Origin: Eretmocerus hayati
Lineage: Eukaryota > Arthropoda > Insecta > Hymenoptera > Aphelinidae
NCBI GenBank assembly: GCA_029851415.1
Contig: CM056743.1
Location: forward strand, 34,116,714 to 34,180,713
DNA length: 64,000 nt
Direction of reading: 5' to 3'
The position numbers and the translations under genes were made by a program. The notes beneath the pieces were generated by a model. The model was given only the letters and a program-made list of their open reading frames with translations, did not search any database and was not told the origin of the DNA. Each line of letters opens with the position of its first letter. The stretch's first letter is position 1. This document shows positions 12,264 to 22,610 of this stretch, piece after piece.

Positions 12264-13542
12264 CAGTAAAGTCGGGATAACACGAATCCTTAGGGACTGG
12301 AGAAGAGTCCGTAGTATCAAGAATTTCGTGTTATGTGAGCTCCTCGATAAGACGAATTCAGTTCGCGTTACCGAACACCACCATATCCACGAGCTGATGA
12401 GACGTAAACTTTTACAAAATCAAATGACTTTTTGAACAATCATTTGAATTTATTCAATCTTATTGTTTAACAAAGTATCGAGACAATTTAATGCAAATAA
12501 TCTTTGATTGGGGCTTGTTTCATTTCGGATCGCTGTCTCAGATGTTCTAGGCAATCACGATTAATTCGTCTTAGACATTCAACAAATTCCAAAGAAACAT
12601 CGTTTGTTCTTGCATGTAACTCTAGGGAATCAAGAGCTTTTATAACGTCATCTCGTGCAGGTGGGTCCTCTGATATCTCTGCATCGATAGAGTTTTCTTC
12701 TATCTCATCATTATTCTCGTCGGATGACTTTGGGACCCCGCAAACAGCCAGATTGTCATCGTACGAAACAAATTCTTGGAATGTTTCACAATCCTGCGTT
12801 AAAGAGAATATTTTACACAATATTCAGCGATTAAGAGCTCAAAGTGAAATTTCGGTTCTTACCACGGCACTTCCTGTTTTGAATCTGTCCCACTCATCAT
12901 TCGATGTCTCTTCTAAAACAATCTCTACATTGATAACGAGCTCATGGTTTGTCCAAGATTTTTCGAAACAATTCTTTATATGCTCTGGGTTGATGGAATT
13001 TCATGATGACCTCGTAAGGCATCGAGGACATTCCAAGAGATTATTTTCTTATTTTTCTCGATAGCTTGGATGGTATCCTGAACTAGTCGTTTTCGATATC
13101 CAGATTTCAATAGAGCTATTATACCCTGATCTAGAGGTTGAAGGTGGCTTGTGCTGTTTGGTGGGAAAAACTCAAGCTCTATGTTCGGAAGTTCCAGTTC
13201 ACCAACATTATGAGCTGAACAATTGTCCAAAGTTAATAAAATGAATCGATTTTGTGAAACCATGCGCTGGTTCAATTTCAATAGCCACTTGCAGAAGAAT
13301 GATCAGTCAACCCACGCATTTTCCTGGTGAGAATAGTCACAAGGAAGTTGCGGTCTACGAATATTCTTGAAACATCGGGAATTCTCATACTTCCCAATAA
13401 TCCAGGGTCGTAACTTTTCACTACCATCAGAGTTGCAACATAGGACAACGGTCAATCTCTGCTTACTTTTGCTACCACCGTGGCATGACTCACCCTTGAT
13501 CAATCCTTTCATTAGAGATGACTGACGTGTGTGTAGACTCAT
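12264..13542 (-). mobile_element. Second Tigger/pogo-like element, 5'-truncated
   Basis: The 3' end is marked by TA (12262-12263) then CAGTAAAGTCGGGATAACACG, with the subterminal motif TAACACGAAT / ATTCGTGTTAT repeated within 60 bp, typical of Tigger ends. Coding remains run leftward on the minus strand to about 13542. The N-terminal DNA-binding part and the 5' terminal repeat are not seen upstream, so the element is truncated. It differs in sequence from the Tigger copy at 7150-10279, so it is a separate family or an old lineage. Confidence 0.75.
12488..13542 (-). pseudogene. Tigger-like transposase fragment (DDE domain)
   Basis: Minus-strand remnant of a pogo/Tigger DDE transposase. The segment 13542-13303 gives the early catalytic part: a Q-R-LTVVLCCNSDGSEK block then PWIIGKYENSRCF, the usual sequence around the first acidic residue region. 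It runs in the same frame through one stop (TGA after AWVD) into 13281-12976. That part carries the second acidic motif LTLDNCSAHN and the FFPPNSTSHLQPLDQGIIAL block that precedes the third acidic position. A distal acidic C-terminal segment (12820-12488) follows in another frame and ends at a stop. The N-terminal helix-turn-helix half is missing. The host role, if any, is nil; this is selfish DNA. Confidence 0.85.
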
Positions 13543-14575
13543 GGGTGTCTATTTCCAAGTATAGACGATCATTGGTATTCACATATTTGAAATCATAAAT
13601 GACCATGCACAACAAACATAGCTGATGATATTTAATATTGTAATTAAAAACAGTGGAAAATTAAGAGTGAAAGATATGGTCCAGAGAATACACGATCAGG
13701 TTCAAATAAGGGGTAACGTGATTAGTTACTTGTGGGATTGGTCAAGTATTTGACTGGCCAATTATCATTATTATTTTCTATTTGACCCGAATTCACAGTG
13801 TGGATGTTTTTCTAAGAGTCAATAGAGGCGCTGTTAGACTCCTAGGGACTCTATTATTCAAATCACGATAATTTTAGAGAGCGATTGGTAGGCGTCGCGG
13901 CCTCCGTGCATAACGACCACGGAACTTGGAAATTCATCTCACAATAAAATTTTGATGAAACTTTGAGACGGGTTGTTGACGTTATCCGCCCCAAATCGCT
14001 AGAGGAGTGTAAACAGTTCGATTGCAAACACTTCCTAACCCGTGATATTGGCATATCTTCATGGCCACTTTGCTCCAATTATCTCGCGATTTGGGAGACG
14101 AATCCGAATTGGACAAAAACAAATATATTCCAAATTGCAAGAAAATTGCAGAAAAATGGGTATGACTTTTAGCTAGTGTGGTGACCGCAACGCCTTGATC
14201 CGCTCATTCTACACATCTGAAACGAAGAGACAAACCGAGTGAATTCAAGAGCCAGATGGAATAAGTCAGTCCTACAGTTAAATTATTTCAAAAACTGGCA
14301 TCATCCACACGTATCAGTAATTGATTGGAGAAGAATGGACATTTCATTCAATCTTTTTCACGTTTTCAATGTGTCCCTATATACCGTGGCCGAGTGGGCT
14401 CGCGAGCGAGGCAGTTTCGTTGAACATGATGAAAAGTTTTCTCTACGCTTTGAAATTTTCATCAGAAACTCCATTATAAGCATATTTCAAGATGTTCCTT
14501 CAGATAATTGAATGTTGTGAGAAAGCATTCTGCTAAAATCCTTTGAGCAGCGTATTTTCAAGGTAAGTCAACATC
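13543..14575. other. Gene-free stretch
   Basis: No supported feature. Short open frames at 13863-14172 overlap on both strands. Confidence 0.4.
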
Positions 14576-14758
14576 CTTAACACGATTTCAATGGTTTGAG
14601 GAAGTGAAGGTGCATTGGACTTGAGATGTAAACGGGTGAAAAAAGCCAAATTCCGCGGAAAAAAGGATGAAAAGTGGCTAAAACAACGGTTTGACGCATC
14701 AGTTCCAATCACGGTTCCAATGCATCTTCACTTCCTCGAACCATTATTGTCGTGTTAG
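14576..14758. repeat. 183-bp hairpin repeat
   Basis: TTAACACGATTTCAATGGTT followed by a GAGGAAGTGAAG.TGCATTGGA block is matched in reverse complement at 14712-14756 with a few mismatches. The loop of about 90 bp has no gene. Probably a small MITE. Confidence 0.7.
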
Positions 14759-15637
14759 TACCTCGATAAGAGCAACTGAGAGTGCCCGCATACTAAATAT
14801 AATGCCATATCTACAAAAATACTGATTTGGAGGGGAAAAGAAAACTCTCAAATGGCGTTTCCAATGAATGTTTCGTCAAAACTCTTGCTCGTCAAAGCTT
14901 TTGCTCCACCTGAAAAAAGCCGACATAGAGCGTACAGTAAAGATTTATTCATACTTTCTTACCCAAAGACAGTGAATCCCGACTGATGCTAAGCGATTCT
15001 CAGAAAAAACTTCCTTTTTGGCCCACCCTAGTGTGTAAGAGAAGGATGGTGCCATTCTTGAGCTGAGATCACTTTGATGATAGACGTTTGAGAAGAATTC
15101 GGCATACACAATGTCACTCGTCTATGCATTATCACTCCTATGAGAGCAATATACTATCTGATCCATTCATTATATTTCTATCTAATTCTATATTTAGAAG
15201 GATCGAACGGGCTCTGGGGCCAGAGCACATTTGAATTACAAAGATTCGCTGATATGATCTCATTAATAGCTAGTGCTAGTGGAATAGAGAAAATAAGGTA
15301 TATTATACAGTTTTTTAATAGAGTCAACAGTGGGAGAAATTACAAAAACTCATTTTATAATCGTCCAGCTACAATCCAGCACATTGCGAGCATCTACGCG
15401 GCCTTGACGGCACAGCTTTGACGGGGAGTTCACCATTGTACGGTTTCTCAGAAAATAAGGGAACACTCTTCTGAATTTTTCGTGATTTCCAAACGTCCCC
15501 GAGATAACTAGTGAAGAGGGAGTAGAAATTCTGCGGGCACCATGATATTCACTTACATTACGATTTGAATCATTCTAGAAACATTTCCAATAACAAAACA
15601 CTCCGAAATTAATTTTTAGAAGACCGTCCAACGAGGT

Positions 15638-17830
15638 TCAATCGTCATGTTTGGGTTCATGTTTTCCCTTGATGCCATCTGCTTTATGCTTCGTTTCCAG
15701 TCCAGAATCAAGCTTAGGATGTACCTTCATATTGCGAATATTTTTCAATTCATGTTGAACATTAAAGTTGAGTCTTTTCCTTTCCACGGACGTACTTGCA
15801 GTAGGTTGATGGGACTTCCCTACCCGTTTCTCAGAACTTGAGTGCAAGTCACTGTAATATGCTTTCACCAACTGTCCCAATGCAGTTCTCTCAATCAGGT
15901 GCTTCCATATGAGCTCACCAATCAATGCAATCGTTCCCGCAGTAAAACCTGCTGCAAGGATTGGCCGTAGCTGATCCTGCAAAGGAACTTCTTCACTTTT
16001 ATTTGCCTCTGCTCGTTCTGAATTTTCGAAAATCTCTTCTGCAGCCTCGCGTTTCCTAAATTCTTCGTGTTCCCACTTGTCAATTAATCCCACTTGCATA
16101 AATTTCTGAATTAATTCTTCTGCACGATCTTTCACGAAAGTTGGTGGTGATCCTGTCCAGATACTGAGGAATTCGTTAATAATTGGAGGCTTGATTTTAT
16201 CCACTTGGAATTGACTATTAGACTCATAAATATGTTGTACAGCATCGGAACGTGATATGCAAAGATTGACGAATTCATCTAAAACTGGCTGAGAACTCGA
16301 AGGTGGCCTGCAAAAAGAGTGAGTTCCACTCAATTCAGTACGGCGAAATTCAATTCGTTTAACAATATCTTGTACGGTTTGGTCTATTCGTATAAAGTGC
16401 AAATGTCGTTCATTTTGTTTTTCCATGATAAAATTGTAACCTGAATTGGCCAGATCTTGAAGAGATTCAATTACTGGTAATTCTTGATGGAGTACAAAAA
16501 TCTGGTACATGTAATCACCTCCGAGAGTAACTACGATGGAGGTTGCAGTGTAGATACTCATTTGGAATATCATCTCTGACAATCTCATTGGACCATGATG
16601 CTCTAATGAGCCACCCATTTGAGCCGTTAAGATGTTCAAAAAAGACCAATTTGGCTCTTTGAACCCAAGCAATCGGGCCCATGCGGCGAATATAAATGCC
16701 GTGAAAAATAGACCACCAAAAGCGAGTATAGCCTCCGGAGATATTCGCATCTCATACTTTTTCCGACGCATAAAGTAAAAATGGCACTCAGCTGGATAAG
16801 GATAATAGATATGCATGAAATAATTAATCAAAATTTGTCGTTGCGAGTCTTCATTATCAGGAAGACTTTTTAAATCTCGATATGATATCTTAAACCCTAT
16901 TACGAAATTATTATTCATCTCTTTCATCTCGAAAATATCTCGTGGGGACTTCCTGGACAATTTGAACTTTGAAAGTTTCATACTAGCATTGAGGCACTCA
17001 AATAACGTTTCCATCAATTTTACACCCTCTTCATTACTCAGACTTGCCCAAGAGTTGAGTTCAGGTGGTGGCCAAGATTCTGAGATCCTGGGTGAGATAA
17101 AATCATCTTGATATGCGATAATACGCAATGGGTATCCATTGAGATTTCGCAATTTATGTGGAAATATTGATGTGTTCGCAGTCAGTATTTCCTCGTTCAT
17201 TTCGTCGTTGTACGGATTGTATATGTAAACGAATCCTTGCAATCTTAAGCTTTGTGAGGGCTTGATCTCATTCCTCAAAATCTGCTTGTCCTGGGTCCAC
17301 TTGATTATCGTCAGATCGAGAAACCTCCAAGACCAAGCGAATCGAAAAATATCCTTCAAATCGATCTCCAAATTGGTCCTGAGGTGTATGATATATTTAC
17401 CTCGCATCAGTGGACTAAGAGCAATAAAATTCCTCACCGAATTCATCGCCTCGTGAAGTAATTCATCTGCCTTCAGTTCAGAATCCAAAATTCCCATAGT
17501 CAAACTAGTTCGTTCTAAATAATCCTTGATGTGATATTTATGAGAATAGTTTGTGAAATAATTGTAATCAATTGCTTCAATCTCGGAAACTGATGTATTC
17601 ACGATTTCACGATTGTGAGACAGTAACCTCTCATTGACTTGCGCAGCAAAATTTTTGGCAAAATGTGACAGTTGATTGGAAGATTTGATCATCAGATTCA
17701 CTTTGTATGGTGAGAGAGTATACTCCACATAATTTAAAAAGTATCCAATCGCTTCGTCGGTCTTCGTTTCTTGGATTCTGTGCATGATCGCGAACAGAAA
17801 ACTGAACATGAGGATTTTCATCTTGCTCAT
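15638..17830 (-). CDS. Divergent ionotropic receptor (copy A)
   Basis: A single 730-codon frame for an insect ionotropic receptor (IR), a ligand-gated cation channel related to ionotropic glutamate receptors that acts in chemosensory-neuron membranes. The order of parts fits: a signal-peptide-like N terminus (residues 1-23), a long extracellular region, then TM1 (about 362-387, AILAFGGLFFTAFIFAAWAR). Next come a pore loop (about 393-410, NWSFLNILTAQMGG), TM2 (about 418-445), the S2 lobe containing a GLIDKWEHEEF segment, and TM3 (about 620-643, ILAAGFTAGTIALIGELIW). A basic cytoplasmic tail follows. No introns are seen, as in many divergent IRs. The start ATG is the first in frame, with ATGAAA three codons on. 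The partner gene lies head to head 12 kb away. The ligand is unknown; the family assignment rests on architecture, not on a search. Confidence 0.85.
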   Translation of the reverse strand: MSKMKILMFSFLFAIMHRIQETKTDEAIGYFLNYVEYTLSPYKVNLMIKSSNQLSHFAKNFAAQVNERLLSHNREIVNTSVSEIEAIDYNYFTNYSHKYHIKDYLERTSLTMGILDSELKADELLHEAMNSVRNFIALSPLMRGKYIIHLRTNLEIDLKDIFRFAWSWRFLDLTIIKWTQDKQILRNEIKPSQSLRLQGFVYIYNPYNDEMNEEILTANTSIFPHKLRNLNGYPLRIIAYQDDFISPRISESWPPPELNSWASLSNEEGVKLMETLFECLNASMKLSKFKLSRKSPRDIFEMKEMNNNFVIGFKISYRDLKSLPDNEDSQRQILINYFMHIYYPYPAECHFYFMRRKKYEMRISPEAILAFGGLFFTAFIFAAWARLLGFKEPNWSFLNILTAQMGGSLEHHGPMRLSEMIFQMSIYTATSIVVTLGGDYMYQIFVLHQELPVIESLQDLANSGYNFIMEKQNERHLHFIRIDQTVQDIVKRIEFRRTELSGTHSFCRPPSSSQPVLDEFVNLCISRSDAVQHIYESNSQFQVDKIKPPIINEFLSIWTGSPPTFVKDRAEELIQKFMQVGLIDKWEHEEFRKREAAEEIFENSERAEANKSEEVPLQDQLRPILAAGFTAGTIALIGELIWKHLIERTALGQLVKAYYSDLHSSSEKRVGKSHQPTASTSVERKRLNFNVQHELKNIRNMKVHPKLDSGLETKHKADGIKGKHEPKHDD

Positions 17831-18140
17831 GTTTTCTTGAATGTTGCAAGCACTTGTGATGTGGCGAGATGACGAGGATCTGCTGTAAACTGTGAGTTCG
17901 ATCTACGTTCTTTGGGTGTCCCGATGTAACTGAGGAGGTTCTTGAATTTTTTTTTCTAGCTCCGGCCAAAAAGACGCAAAATTTGATTTGCCTCTGATGG
18001 CTGATAGCCTTATGAATATTATAGCAGAGTGAATAAGTAGGGTGAGTAATTTGACTCCTCGATGCTGTCATAGCTTGCTTTATTTTCATATCGTTTATAT
18101 GTATTAGCTATACATATAAACGATATGAAAATTGGAAAAT
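17831..18140 (-). promoter_or_regulatory. Conserved 5' flank of receptor copy A with extra hairpin
   Basis: The 290 bp upstream of the start codon are conserved with the flank of copy B (29680-29955), including the CATATCGTTTATATGTATTA block. In arm A this block is present twice in opposite orientation (about 18087-18130, loop AGCT or shorter), forming a near-perfect 20-bp stem. Arm B has one copy only. The flank presumably contains the promoter, but no TATA box or start site can be assigned from sequence alone. Confidence 0.5.
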
Positions 18141-18283
18141 TGGAATCCAATATTAAATATTCTTTCACCAACGATTATAACATCAAAGGTTGACCTAAAA
18201 GTTGTGCGATAGTTACTGACTTTTTCGTGTAGGAAGCAAGGGTCGATGCTATAGATTGAAAGACCCTGAATCGATCGCATTAA

Positions 18284-18876
18284 CCCTTAGTTACCCACGT
18301 GAGATTTACGAACACTCCAATCCACGTGGTAGCCAAATGGCACACATCACGAAAACTGCTCTATTTCCGCGTTTTTCTCGTGGAAAATTCTGGTTAAAAA
18401 TTACTTTCATGTACTTCAAACATTTCAGAATCAATATGAATTTCCTCACTTAGGTTTGGAAACCAAATATTTTCTTTAAAATTTCCAGAAAATGTCATCT
18501 TTTTGTCTTTTTTCTGGGTTACGCCGATGGAAAATTTTCCAAATTCCGAAAAAAATATATCAATCGTGGCTAAGATGGTCGTGGTGATCATTTTTATATC
18601 ACGAGTAGACTTCAAAGAAACTATTGGCACTTGGTTTGAATGAATATCCTTTAAAATGGAAATTTTGAGTTTTGTTAGTGATGGATTTCGAGTACTTATT
18701 TTGAAGATATTTTGAAAAAACAATTCTTTTCAAATTCTGTGATTGGTTCATTTGAAAGGTAATATTGAATTATGAAATTACATGTAGGCTCCAGAACCCC
18801 AAAACATGAGTTCCGACTTGGAGATGAGATTGAAATTTTGCGTGTGCCAAAAGTCTACCACGTGGGTAATGAAGGG
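18284..18876. mobile_element. piggyBac-type MITE with TTAA target duplication
   Basis: Inverted ends CCCTTAGTTACCCACGTG and, reverse-complemented, CCCTTCATTACCCACGTG (16 of 18 equal). TTAA flanks both sides (18280-18283 and 18877-18880). The other arm of the duplication has a single TTAA at the equivalent place (about 27808-27815, rc GCCG-TTAA-GAAAGATATG), which is the empty site. TTAA duplication and CCC-starting ends are the marks of the piggyBac superfamily. At 593 bp with no transposase frame it is non-autonomous. Confidence 0.9.
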
Positions 18877-19818
18877 TTAAGAAAGATATGGGTTGACGAT
18901 GAAATTTTGGAGATTAACCCAATTGAAAATTGGACGTTTAACCCACCGGGCGTATCAAATTCTGTCAGGAAGTGACGTGATATTTCCTGTATTATTCCGA
19001 CCGCGATGATTGAAACGTATGTGGAAGAAGCTGAAATTCTGTACTTTTTGATGAATCGATGAAAATTGAGGGTTCACTGTGACATTTTGAAGAAAACTTC
19101 CGAATACAAATTGATAATTCGGAGGTTATACCGAGTGCTATAATGGTGCTATAGTTGCAGTGAGGTTATGGTATAGTCAACCGACGCATCCCAGCCCAGA
19201 TTATAATTCATGATTCTACAGATTCTATCTTTGTAAATATGATTACTGGCCCCTTCTAGATTCATAATTCTAATTCGCAGCTACGAGTGAAAGTAGTCAG
19301 AAACGTGAATGTGGATGTTTGGGTTAATCACTAATATCAGTTTCCACTTTGACTTGTGAGTCGCTATACTTACAAATCACCTCAACTAATATTATTTTAT
19401 CAAACCACCTCAACTCATCATAGACGCGGACTATGCACACTTCCAAATAATTATTCAAAATACTGACACGCAAGGTTAAAATTTACTCGATACAATAATC
19501 TCGAGAATGAAACTGGCTGTTCCTCGCAAGAAACCTCACTTACGAAATATCGTCCTAATAGGTCAACACTTTTTCAATGACAGATCCGGAAAGAAGTTAT
19601 TCGTTTTGAGGTCGATTGAATTGCCAACATTTTGCGAGATCAGATCATTTTTGATGAGTGTACCGAGCATCAAGTATGAATAATTCTGGAACATTTTCAA
19701 TTAGAAAAAGCTTATATTCTTATAAGAGTAGTTCCGCGGAAACTTCGATATTTGGGGGTCGAAAATGTGCTAACTTCAAATTACACTCCCGGAAAATTGA
19801 TTCCTATGCCTCAAAACA

Positions 19819-21050
19819 CACTGTAAAAAATTGGTTGACTTTCCACCAAAATCGTCAACCAGTGGTTGGTTGTCGAAATCAACCAGCTGGTTGGAATTCA
19901 ACCACTGGTTGGAATTCAACCACTGGTTGACTTTGTCCCCACAGCGAATATATAAGGATGAATGCGGCGCCCACGATATTGGTCGATGGTGGTCTCCGGT
20001 TGACACTTTTGATTCGGAAAAACAAGTTTCGTCATTTTTTTTCACAAACAAAGAGGGATAAACATCAGCCCTGGTCGCGTATGGACGACAAAGCGGGTTG
20101 CCTGTCATGCAGGAGTCGAATACACGTCGTAAGACTGGAGGGATGGATAGATGGACGGATGGGGTGGGAGGGTAGATGGGATGGATGGATCGATGGATGG
20201 ATGGACCGGACCGAAATGGAACGGAACGGACCGGAATGGAACCGAGTGGAATTGAAAGGAATGGACCGGAATGGAACGGAATGGACCGGACCGGAACGGA
20301 ACGGAATTGAACGGAATGGAACGAAATGATATGGAACGAAATGGAACTGAATTGTATGGATGTCTCCCATCCATATAATTCAATTCCATTTCGTTCCGGT
20401 CGATCCCACCCAATTCAACTCCGTTCCATTTTGCCCCACCCATTCCATTTTGCCCCACCCGGCCAGTTCCGTTCTTCCCTATCCAATTTGAGTCCGTTCC
20501 ATTTTGCCCCGCCCGTTCCATTTTGCCCCACCCGGCCAGTTCCGTTCCCCTCCATCCAATGAGACTCCGTTCCATTTCGCCTCATTTCGTTCCATTTCGC
20601 CCCATTCCGGTCCGTTCCATTCCGTTCCATCCATCCATCCATCCCATCTACCCTCCTACCCCATCCGTCCATCTATCCATCCCTCCAGCCTTACGACGTG
20701 TATTCGACTCCTGCATGACAGGCAACCCGCTTTGTCGTCCATACGCGACCGGGGCTAATGTTTATCCCTCATTGTTTGTGAAAAAAAATGACGAAACTTG
20801 TTTTTCCGAATCAAAAGTGTCAACCGGAGACCACCATCGACCAATATCGTGGGTGCCGCATTCATCCTTATATATCCGTTGTGGGAAAAAAGTCAACCAG
20901 TGGTTGGATAGGTAGTCAACCACTGGTTTGTGCCAAAAATCAACCAGCTGGTTGATTATAAACCAGCTGGTTGGTTTTTGGGATAAACCAGTGGTTGAGG
21001 GAAAAACTGCAACCAGTGGTTGCAGTTTTTCCCACAAATTTTTTACAGTG
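19819..21050. repeat. 1.23-kb palindromic element with CACTGTAAAAAA ends
   Basis: CACTGTAAAAAATT at 19819 and its complement ending at 21050 bound a giant palindrome. Arms contain, from outside in: an array of CAACCACTGGTTG / AACCAGCTGGTT words (19845-19930; 20893-21020), a unique block (CACCATCGACCAATATCGTG and complement), a GCATGCAGGAGTCG-type block, GGATGGATGG tetramer runs, and a central GGAAYGGA-type pentamer array. No target duplication is clear. The open frames across it (up to 156 codons) are low-complexity by-products. Confidence 0.85.
20150..20660. repeat. GGAAT/GGACC-like pentamer and ATGG tetramer array
   Basis: Plus-strand left half is rich in GGAACGGA, GGACCGGA and GGAATGGA words, with ATGGATGG runs before it. 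The right half is its pyrimidine complement (TTCCATTTTGCCCCACCC, TTCCGTTCC). The switch point is near 20365. The array lies in the centre of the palindrome at 19819-21050. The pentamer resembles GGAAT-type satellites by sequence only. Confidence 0.85.
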
Positions 21051-21809
21051 CAGTCTAACCTGTCATCGGTGCATAATGTACTATTTTTCGGAATTCCGGA
21101 GCATGATGAAGTTGCACCTGACAATTCACTTCATGGAAAGACTGGCGCAGGGGAGCCTGAAATGAGATATATTCACTTTCATTGAGGAAAACTAAATGAG
21201 TAAAATCTTGGGAAAAGTTGCGTTACAAAATGTACGTGCTTAGCGCGCACACAGGGAGTGGTTTTTTGGTCCTCGTTGCTATGGGATTTGATGCTCAAAA
21301 TCATTATTGTTGACAAGGTCGCCAGCCCTGATCCTAAACGAGCCTCTCCGCCGCGCTTCCTATTTGGCAAGTCCGGATAAAGGAAAAGCCGCAGCACACG
21401 GGCCCGACATTTTCACCATCCTCTTGATGATAGTTTTTTAGAGAAAATCTTGACCGAAAGACAACCGATTGCGAAAAAGAGCATCCAAGAATACATCGAA
21501 AATGACTTGAATGATTTCATTCTCGAGCGTACTAAGAGTTCGTCCACGGTTGCATGATCTGTTTCATAGTTTCCACGGAACTCCTCATGAACGATAGGAA
21601 AAGTATGTACCCTAGGACCTAGTGTGGTGTCCATCGAATGTGCCCAAGTCTGGAAAAGCTTTTTGATCCTGGGCTGTTGCTTCAATCCGAATCAGATCGT
21701 CATTGGTGCCTTGATAATCGTAACCTCATCCGCAACATCTGAGGATTGGAATTCAGTCTCAGGATTTCAAGTAGCAGTCCATCAGGGATAAGAAAGGCTT
21801 TTTCAGATT
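21051..21809. other. Gene-free stretch of arm A
   Basis: No supported gene. It does not visibly align with arm B, so it was inserted here or lost there. Confidence 0.4.
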
Positions 21810-22129
21810 TGGGCATATATCCAAAGCCCTAGACTGAGCAAATGGGATATCATTCTACTTCAGAAAATACAACTTTTCCAGGTATTCTTAGACACGGGGA
21901 AGGGTGACTTTGTGTCCAAAAACCATCATTACAGTTGATTCTATGGATTTTTCTGAATAGTGAGCGTGAACATTCGAACTGGGTGGGGTTTAGAGCAAAA
22001 ATGTAGAGGACTAATGAGGTTTGTCTTCTTTGAAGCTTTTTTTTGGTAGGTGTGACATATCCAATCTTTCCCTACAGGCCATGGAAAAAGGGCCAAAAGC
22101 GCCAAAAATACGATATTCCTTTTATTTTT

Positions 22130-22353
22130 CAGCACGTTCGCTGTGGCGGCGGGACCCACAGGTTGGTCCCACGATTTTTCATTTTCTAATCTCATTCAGT
22201 TCGTAATGACTCGAACAATACACCAAGTAAGAACTTTCCAAGGTGATTTACTCTGAAGTTTCCTCCGATCCAAGCATTTTTACCAGGATACGGAGGTCCA
22301 GTTCATGAGAGAAATGAAATCACGAAAAACCGGCTTCGCAGCGAACGTGTTAT
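22130..22353. mobile_element. 224-bp MITE private to arm A
   Basis: Ends CAGCACGTTCGCTGTGGCGG and, reverse-complemented, about ATAACACGTTCGCTGCGAAG. The 11-bp core CACGTTCGCTG is shared. The equivalent point in arm B (about 25850) runs straight from CTTCCCCTGGCC to AAAATACAAGG, so the segment is an insertion in A. The exact borders and target duplication are uncertain. Confidence 0.6.
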
Positions 22354-22610
22354 AGCCAGGGGAAGCCAAGGCTGAAAAAAATATCGGAAATACATCTGAT
22401 AGATATCTCAGAAAAAAATATACAACTTTGTTCGGAATCATTTTCTCAATGAACCGCTCTGATTTCGAGATTTGAGCTAAAAATCACGGAAAACTGACAC
22501 CTCGCAATTTTGAATCGTCAAATACTCAACCAATTTAAAAAGAAACCATACTTGGCTAAAAAAGTTGGCATTTTCTGCGTAATTTTCAAGGAAAAAAATG
22601 TCACGATTCC

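Larger units (their letters stand above)
15140..22610. repeat. Arm A of a large inverted duplication
   Basis: Collinear in reverse complement with 25620-33760. Anchors read by eye: 15190-15300 with 33670-33770 (shared GATATGATCTCATTAATAGC block); the receptor genes 15638-17830 with 29956-32094; 17831-18280 with 29620-29955; 18877-19340 with 27410-27812; 21810-22130 with 25860-26135; 22354-22610 with 25620-25850. The stretch 19340-21810 does not align by eye. Arms differ by substitutions and by insertions private to one arm, so the duplication is old. Confidence 0.85.

Noticed and set aside
7150..13542. Viral integration or polydnavirus-type proviral segment
   Set aside because: The only coding remains are pogo/Tigger transposases with TA target duplications. 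No viral motif is seen.
17631..18089. 152-codon minus-strand frame overlapping the start of receptor copy A
   Set aside because: It is a shifted frame of the receptor gene and its conserved 5' flank. The same shadow exists at copy B (29937-30155).
20065..20915. Several 80-156-codon frames
   Set aside because: They read the pentamer and tetramer arrays of a palindrome. Both strands and all frames are open, and composition is low-complexity.
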